Assembly (NCBI GenBank): GCA_031841125.1
Contig: CM063106.1
Location: forward strand, 29,783,501 to 29,847,500
DNA: 64,000 bases
Origin: Acanthococcus lagerstroemiae
Taxonomy: Eukaryota > Arthropoda > Insecta > Hemiptera > Eriococcidae
Reading direction: 5' to 3'
A program made the translations under genes and the position numbers. Of the stretch, positions 33,781 to 46,088 are shown piece after piece. A model generated the notes under the pieces. The model made no database searches, had not been told where the DNA came from, and saw nothing but the letters and a program-made list of their open reading frames with translations. Position 1 is the first letter of the stretch. Each line of letters starts with the position of its first letter.

Positions 33781-34724
33781 TACTTTTTGTATCATTTGAG
33801 AGAGTATTTTTAGCATTTTGTATGATTTTACTACTGGGTATACTTGAGCGAAACCGTAATGTAATGCTCCCCCGACATGAAACCAGTCCGTATGATTTAG
33901 CTCTTCATGGTGATAGTTCAGTTCAGTGGTAGCCATTTCCATGGAAATTTATTTTAGTATTTTATACGCCTTTACTAGTGGGTATACTTGAGCGAAAACC
34001 GTAACGGTCCCCTTGACATGCCCCCCCCCCCGACACGAAGCTAGTCCTAGTCCGTATACTTTAGCTCTTCATGGTAACAATTTAGTTCAGTGGTTGACAT
34101 TTTCATAGAAATTCATTTTTCTTCCAGCCATGGGTATACATGAGCGAAAACCGTTACGCTCCCCCGACACGAAGCCAGTCCGTACGATTTAACTCTTTAT
34201 GGTGACAATTCCAGTGTTCGGAACCAATTCAATTTTTCGTTTTGATCGGTTTTGGGCTTTGTAGCTTCCATTTTGGCTGGTTTCGGTTCGGAACTTCCAT
34301 TTAATTTGCCAATAGGTTTTGGTTTCAGTCATGAGACCGTTTTAAAATACTGAAAGGGTCTTGTTTCGGTCTTTCATTGCTGGACCGGTTTTGGTTATGA
34401 TCTTTACTTCACATAATGAATCGATTTCAGTCGGGCTCAAAAAATCTTTCTCAGACAAAATAAAAAACTATTATTTTTATAGTCAAATCAGCCATAATTT
34501 GAAACCAACCATATAAGGTCATAAGGTGTACTCGTGAACAGCAGCATCGACTTACTTGGGAATTGGCAAGTTAATTATTCTGTTGATCAGTTCAAATATT
34601 CAGCTCCCTTGAAAATTAGAGAAAGAAAGCACAAAGACAAAGAAGAACAGAAAACGATTGACCGATTGGGACCTTTTCATTCAATTGGTTTATGGCCTTG
34701 ACGCAGGCATAAGCTATATGTCAG

Positions 34725-34972
34725 TCGATTTTTCTTCTTTTTTTTTTCTTTCTTCTAATTTGCTCTGTACCCGAGTCCTGGAATCCGCCCTTTCGAGCAT
34801 TACTTCAGAGACATCGGTGAGGCTGTTAGGGCAGTCTTAGCCCTCTTCCCGTGTGGCCGAAAACCCGGCCTTGGTCGAAAATTCTGGCGAGTTGCTACAG
34901 GTAAGCTCGAACCCGGGAACTCCGGATTCTGAGACCAACGCGCTGTCCACTCGGCCAACCAGACCTCTTTTG
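34725..34972 (-). mobile_element. tRNA-derived SINE, copy 1
   Basis: On the minus strand the head resembles a long-variable-arm tRNA (Leu/Ser type): box A TGGCCGAGTGG (complement of 34947-34957) and box B GGGTTCGAGC (complement of 34905-34914), about 40 nt apart. The body is shared with copy 2 (CTCGAAAGGGCGGATTCCA, GCCGGGTTTTCGGCCACA) and a purine-rich tail follows (complement of about 34729-34757). The boxes would act as an internal RNA polymerase III promoter. The duplication could not be fixed and the tail end is approximate. Confidence 0.85.
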
Positions 34973-35160
34973 GTTTAAGTAGGGCTCTATAGTTTCACCT
35001 GGGTATACTAAGCCGCCATTTTGGTTCATACTGCGCCCGTGGATGCCGAATCCGACTATGCGGAGCGTAACGCGTAGTCGATTCGGCATCGACGGGCGCA
35101 GTACGAACCAAAATGATGGCTTAGTATACCCAGGTGAAACTATAGAGCCCTAGTTTAAGT
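34973..35160. mobile_element. Palindromic MITE with about 81-bp arms
   Basis: Arms start AGGGCTCTATAGTTTCACCT (34981) and end with its complement at 35151; about 76 of 81 positions pair around an 8-nt centre. The flanks carry GTTTAAGT at 34973-34980 and 35153-35160, an 8-bp duplication (9 bp if one mismatch is allowed). It sits at the 5' edge of the SINE inside the hAT element. The 8-bp duplication suggests hAT. The near-perfect arms suggest a recent insertion or gene conversion. Confidence 0.88.
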
Positions 35161-35580
35161 TAAACCTGCGAGTACATTTCAAACATTTGATTTATGTTTT
35201 GGTTACCGACCAGTTGTGTATACGGTTTTAGGTCTTAATTTGGTCTTTTGCATTTTAAAGGGTTTTGTGTTCTGTCTCATGAAACTGTTGAATTTGAATG
35301 GATTCCGGATTCGATTTCGATTCCGGTTCCAAACGCTGGACAATTCAGTGCAGTGGTTGACGTTTCCATGGAAATGTATTTTTCTTCCAATCATGTACTC
35401 ATTGATCTTGATCTTTGCTGCGCCCTGCGCGACTACAGTCTGCAGCTGTGTTGTTGCTGCGCGACTGCTGGCTGCAGCCGTGTTGTTAATAGAAATTTCC
35501 ATGGATTTTTATTTATTTATTAGGGTACAGAAGCATATAAAATGTTAAACTACGTGTCTCTGTAGGAAACACTTTTTTTT

Positions 35581-38500
35581 CTGTAGAATCCACAAGATCT
35601 TTCGTTTATTTTCTTGGGCCAGTGGCATAGTCACCTGTACAAAATCGCCACAGTTTCGAAGCCATTTGAACGCCACCCCAATGGACAACTACAGTGGCGA
35701 CTTGCAACCAGTTGGAAAACTGTGTGGCAGATCGTCATCAGTGCCTCAACATGAGGCAATAGTGGTGATCTACAATGGAGCTTTCTGATAAGTTACAAAT
35801 TCCGTACGGAGTTTCAAAACCATGGTAATTTTGGGTCGTTCTCTGTGAGTCGGGCAGATTGGCTTCAAAAAAGGCTGAAAAATTCCCAGGTACAAGGAAA
35901 ATGGTTGGGTTAAAAACAACGCTATAAAGAAATTTTCCACCTACCGGAGATGCGATATTGAAAAATAAATTCCAGTTGTTAAGGAAAATCGCATTCGCTG
36001 TTAAAAATGAACAAGTCCTGTCAGTTGAATAACTTGAGTGGATAAGATTCGTTTTGATAGAGAATTTCTCGAGGAGAGGCATGCCACGAGTTTAGGGAGT
36101 TCAGCCTCCGTAGCCCTTACCCATTCTATTTGTGCCTGAATAACTAGAGCCTATTGCTGTGGGACCCAGTGTGACTGTGGGTTGTGGGAACATTCTGAAA
36201 TGTGAAGATTCCTATTTTTCGTTAGTTTTAGTAGATCTTGAAATGGTTACATCAATTACCCCTGCATTCCCTCTCAAAAAAAGTCTTTCGTTGTGCCCCT
36301 GGTATAATCTTACAGAGAAAACAATGTCCTATGAATCAGTCGAAAGTGAGCTATGAATGGATGGTTCTAGTGGACTTACGTGAAACTGCTGACTATTTCA
36401 TTTTGAATTTATTGCTCCAATAATTTGCACGACCTTTTAAAAATTGTTTATAAATGTTTGCGTTAAATCTCGAATCGAATGTTACGTATTAGGAATGGAG
36501 TACAGCTACAGACTGCAGAGAAACTTTACAATGCTTGTTGTGTTTCTGGCGAGTGAATATTATTCTGTGTGCGTTTTCGTTGCAGTGGGTGGTTAAAATC
36601 TCGTAAGTAAATTAATCAAGATTCTACGTGACTAAATGACGCGTACGAAATAGTAATTTACGTGTTTGCATCCAGCGTCGGAAAACGGTCGTCGCCCAAC
36701 CCGGTCATGTGCTGCGAGAAAGACAATAATATCAACTGTGTCTCCTGATACATCTAGTTACGGTAATTTGTCTCCGCTAAGTTCAGACTAGCTTGAAAGC
36801 AAAAAGCAACAAACGCAATGAAACACCTAGTCAAAAAGTATAATACGAGCTCAGTCAGTTAGCACGTGCTGGATTTTCTATAGCTGATTTCCAAAATGAG
36901 CTATTGCTCTTGAGTCTTGACCTAATTGCTGGAGTGGGATGAGGGTTGCAGTAAATGTTTTGAACTTTCATAGAACTTCAAATTCTGCAAACAGCTCCAT
37001 AAAGAGAAAAAGAGGGCATGAGGGAATTTCTGCGGGCCCCCCTCTCCTTCTGGTTCATTTTGTTCTTATGTCAGATGGGAAAGAAATTATAAGCTACGGG
37101 ATAAGAGGTTTCTTTCATGTTAAGAGTGATTGCTGATTTGATGTACAGTATGATGTAGCCGTAAGCGTTGAAATTCAGGCCTTTTAAAAATATCGGGCCT
37201 CCCTGGAAGTCTGAGCCTGGAGTATTCCCCCCCTTTCACCCCTCCCTCGTCAGGGTTGTCTGCAAACGCAATTCGAAAGGTCAAAATAGTGTCACACAGC
37301 TGAGATTCCTTTCTGTATTGTCAAAAAGCCTTATATCACGACTGGCTTCCCTGAAATCTCTTCCAGATGTAGTCGTCTATAAATGGTTGGATTCTGCAGG
37401 GTACGTGAGAAGGCCTAGCCGAACTGCTCACTAATGCTGCAAAGCGTCCCGTATATGAGAAACAAGTCTTAAGTGACGTCAACTTTCAGTGACAGAGTAT
37501 GTTAAATAACGGGGGATCGCTCGGACTAATCTCGGTATTATAATATTAATCTTATATTTTGGCTCGAATTAATCTTAATGATAAACACGTGATCACACCT
37601 GGAGCGATGTACACGAAAAATCAGATGAACTGGGAAATAATCTAAATCAGTCCGAGCCTTGTGCGGTACTCAACGTACTATGTCATCGGATACCATTGTC
37701 ACTTATAACTGTCTTTCATGTAAGCACTCGAGCCCACTTTTTTCCAACTTTTTTTTAATCGCTTTCAAACGGAAATTTCATATTATATCGTTTCCGTTAA
37801 TATTGTTGTATAATAGGTTAACAACCAATTAAACGCATACTTCATTAAACCGCAAAGAATTTTGTCACATTTTTCTCACGCACAACAACGCATTCCACTT
37901 ACGCAGAGGTAATTTTTTTTTTCTTGTTTGTTGTTTCATACGAACATTTCTTTCAGTTTTGAATAAAAAAAAAACCTATTGGCTGTACATGACGTGGAAA
38001 CCCAAGAAAAAAAAGAAGATTTACGTAGTTGTAAAACAGAGAAGAGGCTCCGATGTGCAGGTTCTAGATTTCGAACTGATTTTTTTCAAATTCCATTCAT
38101 TTTTTGCCGAAGTATAGTCTTGAAGATGGTCGCGAGTAGAAAATTAGCTAATGAGAAACCAATGATAGCGACGTATACGCAGTCAGAACATGAATCTCAT
38201 ATATTGGAGAAATTAACGAATGAAAAATAATCCAGTAAAATGAGTGAATTACGATAGAGACACTCACATTTTTCGAATTCATAAATTTTTTGATTCATAC
38301 CAATTTTGTCATTCATGTTCGCTTATAATTTTTATTTCTAAAATAGAAGGAAAATCCACGCGGGGCACCGAAATGGTGCAGAATGTGTGAAGTTAAGCAA
38401 GCTCAAGTCTTTTCGAAAAATTGTAAACATCAATTTATATTATTAAAAAAAATACATTTCGTAGCTTCGCGACAGTGATGTGACATAAAACCGCGAAAAT

Positions 38501-38591
38501 GGTTGAACGTGTAGATAACGTGAAATTCTTATACCGCAAGCCGACGTACATTACATTCCAGTATTTAGATGTGTAGTAAGTTAATTCATTA
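35581..38591. other. Non-coding; a weak short inverted repeat at 37515-37659
   Basis: No supported gene over 3 kb. GCTCGGACTAAT near 37518 and ATCAGTCCGAGC ending near 37659 form a 12-bp inverted match about 145 bp apart, perhaps a small MITE. ORFs at 35738-36082 and 37979-38230 lack recognisable features. Confidence 0.35.
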
Positions 38592-39204
38592 TTTATTTTA
38601 CGTACATTAATTGATGATAAGGCTATCAGTCTTACGACCGGTTTGATGTTGTTCTCCATTTCTTCCTATCTTGTGCAACTTTCTTTCATTTCGTAATAAC
38701 ACTCACGTTTGACATCCTTGATTACCTGCTAAACATACTGGAATCTTTGCCGATGTATCCAATTCTTTCCTTCCACTGTTCCTTCTAGCAACAGTGATAT
38801 TATTAGTGTCAAGTTATGCCCTGTTAGTTTATCTCTCCTCTTCAGACAATTCAAATATCCATATTTTACCTCCAACTCAGTCAAGTAAGTCCTCATTTCT
38901 TATTTTATCCGTCCATTTGTTGTTAAATATTCGCCAATAGCACTATACTCAAAAGCTTGATTCTCTGGTTTTCCTATGGTCCAAGTTTCACATCCATACA
39001 AGGCTACCCTCCAAACATTAGTTTTCAAGAATAATGTTTTGATTTCCAGATTTATTTTTGATTTGAAAAGATTACTTTTTCGATAAAATACTAATTTGAT
39101 TTGTGCTATTCGACTACTAATACCAGTGGCGTGCAGTGATTTTTCCTAGGAGGTGAGCGATAAGCGTAGAGGTGAAGTAAAAATCAGAATAAAAGTATGA
39201 AACA

Positions 39205-39320
39205 TGCTACTAAAAATTCTCCCCCCTGTTCTGACGCAGGCCTATTCCGGAATAGGGGGTGTGGTGTCCCGGGGCCAATTTGGCATGCGTGCATCTCCAT
39301 ACGCCCCCTCTATCATCGAT
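39205..39320 (+). repeat. Repeat family C, diverged copy
   Basis: TTCCGGAATAGGGGGTGTGG, then GGGGCCAATTTGGCATGCG and TGCATCTCCATACG match the 101-bp insertion at 6789-6889 (reverse complement). No duplication seen here. Confidence 0.5.
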
Positions 39321-39429
39321 GCTACTACAAAACGGCATTGATGAAATTATTCAAATTGTCATATCCCTGTGTAGGGTCATTCTATATGCATTTATTCTTT
39401 TCTGTGACGAATAATAGACACAGGGACTC

Positions 39430-39655
39430 CCAACTGACTCAACTCAAAATTACCAAGTATCAAAGCAAAAAAAAAAACAAAAACTTTTGACTGGTTGGAT
39501 TTTTCCAACGGACTCAACTCGAAATTCCCAAACATCGCAGCAAAAAAAAACAAAAACCTTTTACTTGTTGGATTTTTCCAACTGCGCAACTCAATTCCGA
39601 AGTATCAAAGCAAAATAAGAAAAACCTTTTAACTTGTTGGATTTTCCCAAGTCCG
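39430..39655. repeat. About 72-bp tandem repeat, three copies plus part
   Basis: Units begin CCAACTG/CCAACGG at 39430, 39505 and 39578, with a partial fourth near 39647 (periods 75, 73, 69). Each has CAACTC, CCAAGTATCAAAGCAAAA, an A-rich run with one C, CCTTTTACTTGTTGGATTTT. It lies inside the hAT element at 39124-40498. Confidence 0.85.
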
Positions 39656-41838
39656 CCTGATTGAAATTGTAAAATTTCCCAACTGCTCAGTGAAAAATTC
39701 TTACGGAGGAGAGTTGCCTCCCCCGGGCCTCATTGGTCCTTCCCTGAATAGACATGGCCTGCAAAACAGTTTTCCACCATCTTCACAACTAGTTAACAAC
39801 AAAATGTTTTCATATTGCGATACCTGGCAATATATGTCTAGTAAAACTCAAACCACCTCTCTTTTGCTCAGTTTTTAAAAATGGTAATTCTGATTTAGGC
39901 TTCCCACCGTTAATAATTTCTAATTGTTCATTAAGAATAAGTCGCAAAAACGGGTTCCAATAAGATCTCGAGTACGCATTTTGTAGGGGGGGGGGAAGCA
40001 GAGCATTCAGACATAACGCATTGACTAGTAGAAGAACATAATCACGTTTCACTGTCAACTTTGACGTCCGTGTGTAGCCAAGCTTAGCCAGAAGCGCTTT
40101 CTAAAGCGCTTCCAGAACGCAACAGACGCACAGGTTCCGTTGCGTTGAACATGCTAGTGTGTTTTTGTATTAGTAATTAACACGGAGGCACAGCGTAAGT
40201 CGGCAATGTTACGTGCAGTATGGAAAAGAAACGTTAGATCCGACGCACACCTTGCTGGCCTATACAAATTATACATGTACAAGGATTGCCAAATGCCAAA
40301 CAGTATACATCTCCCGTGAATTTATTATATAATTAAGCGTAAGCGTTGTACGTGTCAGTACAGTCGCTGTTTTGCCCAATGTTTCATTATCTTTTATTTG
40401 TTACAAGTTGAAGTTGATATTGTATATGAAAACTTATTTTCTTGGGAATTTTCAGGGTAAGCGGCGTTTACCTTGCTTGCCTGGAATGCACGCCACTGAC
40501 TAATATCCCGTTTACTCCTTCCATATTTTGTTATCTTACTCCCTAAATAGCAAAATTCGCTTACTTCCTCAATTTTTTCCTACCCAATATTTATATTTAA
40601 GCTATCATGTTCACATTGATTATATACCATTACTTAGCTTTATTCTTATTTATTCTCATACGATATTCTATACTCAAAATCTCCTCCATTCAATTTAAGA
40701 TGTTTTCGAAATCAGTACTCCTTTCAGCTAATAAGACAGTATCATCTGCAAACCTGAGCATCTTTACTCGCTCTCCATGTATAGTGACACCTGCTTCAAA
40801 TTTTTCTTTTGTTATGGTCCACTCTGTGTACAAATTAAATAATGCTTGAGATGAGGGGCACCCCTGCCTTACACCTTTTTCTATATTAGCCTCCCGTTTA
40901 TCTCCTTCTATTCTTAATGTGGCTTTCTGTCCGTTATATAAGTTTGAAGTAACTTGTCTTTCTGTAAATTTTATTCCTATATTTTTTAGAATATCAAACA
41001 TATTTTATTTCATTTAACATTGTCAGAAGCTTTTTCAGTATCAACGAATGCCATATGTGTATCCAGCCCCTTTTTGAGTCTCCCATCTACTATTAATCTC
41101 AAAGCTAACACCCGCTTCCCTAGTACCTCTACTTTTTCTTAATCCAAACTGATCATCTCCTAATTTTACATCTATTCTTTTCTCAATTCTCCTGTAAATT
41201 ATCCCAGCTCATATTTTTGACGCATGCGAAAGAAAACTAATTGTTCGACAATTTTCACGATTATCTGCTCCTGCTTTTTTAGTGTAGTTACAATAGCACT
41301 CTTTTTAAAGTCCCCAAACATTTCCCCTTTATCATAAATATATTATCCTGATTAGTACAATTTATGATGTACATATTCTTCTAAGTTCTGTAAAAATAAT
41401 TCAGCTGGCATTTCATTCACTCCTGGAGCTTTCCCTTTCTTTTTAAATCTCTCAATACTTTGTCAAATTCACCTCTTAAAACTGAGTCTCCCTCTCATCT
41501 TCTTCAACATCTTCCTCCCTCTCCATGATTATCTCTTCATCCCCTTTATTACTGTACAGATAGTACGTCTACATACTCTATTCACATTTTCACTTTTCCT
41601 TCAGCTGTGTGAAAAGGCTCCCCCTCCTTATTTGGTATATTACTTGCTTTCTTCCTTCTTTCTCAAAACCCCATTTTTACTTTCCTATAGGCCGAGTCTA
41701 TTTCGTCATTTATTCGTAAACTCTTCTATCTTATCTCTTTTTTCTTTCATCCATTCCTCCTTCGTCTTTTTACACTCTCTTTATTTCATTCCTTCTTCAC
41801 CTTTGATGAGCTAATCTACCTTCCCTATCGTTTGCAAG

Positions 41839-43710
41839 GCTGACCCGACGTGATTGAGTTTTCGATGAGAGTAGAGTTTCTCTACCTGGTCTACCGAATC
41901 GTGTGGTGCTCTACTGTCAGGCTAAAGTAATCTGTAAACACGAGTGGACTTCTGTTATCAAGGTGAAATGGGAGCACTAAGAAGGCTGTCCTGTACAAAA
42001 AGTCGATTTCAGTCTCTCATACAATAGATTTTTAATGTATTTTCAAAATTTTCCGGGGGACCTAAGTTGACTTTCCTGAGCAAAGGGAAGGAATGCCCTC
42101 CTCGCTGCCACACTAAAGATCAGTTTATGTTCGTAAACCGCTCCAAAGCATAATAAAAGTGACCTGTAATAACATTATAGGATTTCATTTTTTTCGTTCG
42201 TCTGTAAAATTACAGAAATGATGTCAAATTGGTCTTTATTCTCGCCAACCATTAACTATGCTGTAGGTTGATCCTTATTTTTGAGTTTTCCCGGTTTGGT
42301 GGGTCTGTTGCGTAAGTTATTTCAATTATTGATAAGAAGATAATCCCCTTGAAGTTGAAGAGCGATCGAACAGTTCTTATCCGCTGCTTTCAAAGGAGGG
42401 AGACAAGGTAGTCGAATGCGTTGAAAAATCGTAAAAAATTTGAAATTACGTCTATCTTAATAAAACGTATGGTGGTACTATAAATTTCAGTCTTGTACAT
42501 CCGCCAGTGTTGCTAATTCTACGATTTTAATGTTAAATACCTGCATATCTTTTTGATCTCGTAAAAACTTGGAAGCCATTTTGATCTTCAACCAGTGAAC
42601 CGAACGATAAATTCTGTATGTCTTTGAACGGACGGGCAATTTTTTCCATGTCATTCTCGTATTACTGTCCCGAGAGGGCCAATATTTGTGTCTAAAAGCC
42701 AAGAGTCGAGCTTTCAAAGTTCCTAAATTAGTTCAGTTGCAAAAATAATTATTATCTAGAAATTGACTGATCTTGATTAAATTGAGTGAACTCATTGTTT
42801 GAAGTAAGTACATCGTGTGTGTAAAATAGTAGCGATTTTTGTGCAGCAATATTCCATCACACAGATTTGATCTTGGTCAAATGAGAGTTCCTTGTGCTTT
42901 CTGTCAACTTAGAAAACCTTTGGATCTTCCACCGTAATGACCGGAATGACTTTTTTTTTTTGCGCAGTTCGATAGATAAATAAAGGTACACTTTGTTGTC
43001 TTAAAAAGGAGACAATTTGTTTCTTATTAGATAAATTCATGATATGGATTCAGAGAGACTGATTTTCGAGCCTCAAAGCGAAACAAGAGATCCAGAACTG
43101 CCGAATAGACTTGTTTATGAAGATCAAAAAAATATCAGATAGTGCACTGTTTTAAATTAAATTTGATAGAATTGTTTCAGGGGGTGGGGAAAAACCGGAC
43201 GCAAAATTGGCATGTTATGGACAAAAACCGAAATCTGGAATCCGTACAACCGCAAGGTGAAAGCTGAAAATTGGTGCCAATAGTGTTCGGGATTTTCCTG
43301 CTTTTATATTTTTTTGTTGTTTGAACGGTTACTGAAAATTTTTCGGAAAAGTATCGAGCCATGTTTTCATCACGTTTCTTTTTCGCCACTTTGTAAACTG
43401 GATAGAATCGCGAAATTTGAGGCGAAGATCCGAAAACTAGAAGCTAAATTTTCTGATATTTTGCATTCGAGTACAAAAGCCGCAAGCTGGTAGTCGAGCA
43501 ACCGAAATTTGATAGCCTGAAGCAGGAGCCAAGAAATAATTTTTGAAAGCTGAACGCGGAAGTTTTTGGGATCATCTCTCCATCCCTGAGTACAGTTTAG
43601 CCTCCTACGCCTATTCCGGGTTACCACTACACGATTTTAATGTTGTACAGTACACCATTATAGTGGCTTCCCTGTGATGGAATGTCGAAGAGTAAAACTG
43701 TAAATACAAT
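41839..43710. other. Non-coding, nothing certain
   Basis: No supported gene. A 76-codon minus frame at 42487-42717 (LKARLLAFRHKYWPSRDSNT...) looks somewhat protein-like but has no recognised domain. The stretch 43180-43620 has AAGCCGAAAGC-like words, perhaps remnants of a word-array element. Confidence 0.3.
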
Positions 43711-44613
43711 ATATGTGTACGTCCAAGCATAAAGGGACTATGTTGTCGGTATGGAGTTAGGACCAGTTACAGAAACTACATTAAATTCCCAACAAAATGA
43801 GCCATAGTGGAGGTCTGTAGCTGGATAATTCACTTTTCCAGAGAACTTTGAAAATGAAATTCCAAAAAAGGTGCTTTTCAGAAAAAAGCGTTTAAAGTTT
43901 AGAGTGAAGAAAAAATGGGAAAAAAAAGAAGTATGAAACAGTGAAAAAGTGAACTGGTCACTTTTTTCGTTTGAAAATGACTAAATAGAATCCCTCCAGT
44001 GTATTATTGAAAAAATCCACCCGCTTCAGTAGGAGAAATCCATAACCGACAAGATGGTCCCTTTTCAAAAATATTCCATTTCGAATTGTTTTTCGGCCCT
44101 ACTTTACACAAAACAAAAAATAATGAAAGGCATGTATGAAATAGATTTTATTAATCCGAAAAGGTAAAAAAATTAAACGTTGATTTTCTGTAAGTGGAAC
44201 AAAAAAGAAGTATTATCAAAAAAAAAAAAAAAAAAAAACGATTCTTAGTACAACATTTTTCCACAAATGATATTTCAAGAATTTTTTTGGTACAATGTTC
44301 GTACCGCCAAATTTTTCGGAACGGTATCGCTTCCTCTTCAAAGTTAGTTTCATGATTTTTAGGCCGAAAAAAGTGGAAAAAATTTTCAACGGACATCATA
44401 GTCCCTTTCTCATTTTTTATTCAAATCGATATTACAGGGGAACGGGGATAAATACAGAGGTGGGGTAAGCCGGGGGAGATATCGCAGGGTTGCCTCTATC
44501 AGAAACACTCAAAATCCCATTTTCGGTAATTTTGACCCCACGTTCGCAAAATGGCTATATCTTGAAAACTAAAATCGACAACATGGTCCCTTTATGCATG
44601 GACGTACACATAT
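43711..44613. mobile_element. TIR element of about 0.9 kb, class uncertain
   Basis: The left arm from 43711 (ATATGTGTACGTCCA) and right arm ending 44613 (TGGACGTACACATAT) pair over about 38 bp with few mismatches. GACAANATGGTCCCTTT-like words recur inside near 44046 and 44390, so the ends were duplicated internally. The termini are AT-rich and could hide a TA duplication, as in Tc1/mariner, but this is not certain. No transposase. Confidence 0.6.
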
Positions 44614-44700
44614 GTACTGATCTTGAAACGTATTCTCACCGAACTCGAAACAACTTCTTTCAAGTAATTCAGCAGCTCTGAAACTCGTAATCTAGTTTTT

Positions 44701-44966
44701 AGCTGCGACAGGGCCGGCGACGTAAATTTCCCCAGTGTGGTGCAGATTTCTCAACCCCCCCCCCAAATTTTTGAAAATTCATTAGAAAAAAATTGCGTTT
44801 TAACCCGAGAACAAAATTAATAACAAAAAGTCACAGTATAAAATCATTTTAATTTAAAGAAAAAGTACTTTTACAACCTTTATCATTTTTTTTTGGGGGG
44901 GGGGGATTCTTTTGTGTGGTGCATTTTGTGCAGTGATCCACATATATCGCTGGCCATGAGCTGCGA
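44701..44966. mobile_element. hAT-type MITE, 250 bp
   Basis: Exact 8-bp target duplication AGCTGCGA at 44701-44708 and 44959-44966. The termini of 44709-44958 are CAGGGCCGGCGA and, on the other strand, CATGGCCAGCGA. C and G homopolymer runs lie near 44755 and 44896. No coding capacity. Confidence 0.85.
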
Positions 44967-45222
44967 CTATATTTGTATCCTTGAATTCGCGTAGTGAAAT
45001 TGTTCATTATGAAGAAAATCGTCTATATCTTGTTTATGAACCGATGTAAACTACTTTCATTCCGTTTTCTGGCTGAAGCTGGGAATTTGAAATTGATCAA
45101 AAAAATGAAATACTCGTTTCTCGAGGTATGAACCAGTATAGTGGTAGCTGTTGAATGAAATCTCTGTGAATAAGAATTCAACCATGTTTTATGAAGGTTT
45201 ATAAATTTCTCGATTTTGTATA

Positions 45223-45856
45223 ATTTTTACAAGGTTTGGCAGGTAAAATACATTTCACATCTAAAATAGTCGATGTAAAATAGTTTTTTATTTTACATTT
45301 TATTTGTAAAAGAAGTCAAAATGAGTAAAAAATTTTGAAGTTCCATTTTTCAAGAAAAATTTAAAACTTGCACACAATCGGAACTACAACATCAAAAATG
45401 GTCGTCTCCTTTATCATTCAGTTGTATTATAATTTATACTCCTCAAATTCGCTAAGGGTAACTTATAAGAAAGTATAGAATGTTTTATGTATGATTTTAT
45501 TGTGAAAGTGAAAAGACAAGTATAAACAATTTTTAAAAAATTGAGCAGTTCAGGCCAAGAAAAGTTTAATATTTTTCAGTAAACTTCTTGAAATTTACAT
45601 TGTAAATTTTCAAAGAAAACAATTGGTGAAAAATAATTTATTATTTACTTGTGTTTCATCATTTTCAGTTTTTCATTCTCATTCCTTTTCATATAATTTA
45701 TCAATCATCAGTCATGTTGTTTTTCCGCCATTTTACATCCATTTTACATTTTACGTACCTTTGACATTTGACATTTCATTGTACATTTTTACATGCAGTT
45801 TACGTAAAATGTAAAATAAATCATTTTACATGTAACGTGCCAACCCTAATTTTTAC
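45223..45856. mobile_element. hAT-type non-autonomous element, word TTTTACATTT
   Basis: Exact 8-bp target duplication ATTTTTAC at 45223-45230 and 45849-45856. The termini of 45231-45848 are AAGGTTTGGCAGGTAAAAT and, on the other strand, TAGGGTTGGCACGTTACAT. Both arms are rich in TTTTACAT/ATGTAAAA words, which are related to the target duplication itself, so a compatible motif may have guided insertion or the duplication may be partly fortuitous. No ORF of note. Confidence 0.82.
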
Positions 45857-46088
45857 ATTAAATCTAGCTTTTAAAAGCTTGATTTATGGTTTTTAGGTGC
45901 CAGTAGTGGATTTGCGGCGGCCGCAGCCGTTAGTTATTCCGTGTAAAAAATTGTCCATCTTTCTTTAATTTAATGTTGCGAGGAATGGGTCGTTTCGCCG
46001 TTCGCTGGCTGAAACTCTAAACGTGTTTCAAACTTGAAGATAACAAAAAAACACAGTGGTCCTGCGGTGGCAACACAGGTAAATAGAA

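Larger units (their letters stand above)
34204..35346. mobile_element. hAT-type non-autonomous element, word CGGTTTTGG
   Basis: Exact 8-bp target duplication GACAATTC at 34204-34211 and 35339-35346. The element (34212-35338, 1127 bp) has TIRs CAGTGTTCGGAACC and CAGCGTTTGGAACC. Inner arms repeat CGGTTTTGGTTTC-like words. It is itself the target of a SINE (about 34725-34972) and a palindromic MITE (34981-35152). No transposase. Confidence 0.88.
33800..35580 (+). repeat. Dispersed repeat R, tandem copies split by a hAT element
   Basis: Two and a half units of about 145-165 bp start near 33808, 33950 and 34118, each with GGGTATACTTGAGCG (or CATGAGCG), CCGACACGAAG-like and ATTTAGCTCTTCATGGT landmarks. 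The last unit breaks at 34211 in GACAATTC and resumes at 35339 with GACAATTCAGTGCAGTGG, continuing to the CTGCAGC...GTGTTGTT block and ACGTGTCTCTGTAGGAAACA end shared with copy 1 (24985-25262). The break is the hAT element 34212-35338. Confidence 0.75.
39116..40506. mobile_element. hAT-type element inserted in LINE A copy 2
   Basis: Flanks ACTAATAC (39116-39123) and ACTAATAT (40499-40506) agree at 7 of 8. The element (39124-40498, 1375 bp) has TIRs identical over 12 bp, CAGTGGCGTGCA. The LINE reads on across the gap, giving independent support for an insertion. Inside are a family C repeat (about 39205-39320) and a tandem array of about 72 bp (39430-39655). No transposase found. Confidence 0.88.
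38592..41838 (-). mobile_element. LINE family A copy 2 (RTE-like), split by a hAT element
   Basis: Transcribed right to left. The 5' truncation at 41838 corresponds to position about 1850 of copy 1 (shared AAACGATAGGGAAGGTAGAT). The open stretch 40690-41001 carries the RT core: NLYNGQKATLRIEGDKREAN, KGVRQGCPSSQALFNLYTEW (motif B) and MLRFADDTVLLAE (motif C, Asp-Asp intact). The C-terminal region with a YGCETW/IGKPEN-like block lies at 38650-39115, beyond the hAT insertion (39124-40498). It ends near 38592 in an AAAATAAATAAT tail. Stops and frameshifts elsewhere make it a pseudo-element. Confidence 0.85.

Noticed and set aside
35216..35548. ORFs of 91-110 codons on both strands
   Set aside because: They cross the boundary of a hAT element and repeat R, so they are fortuitous.
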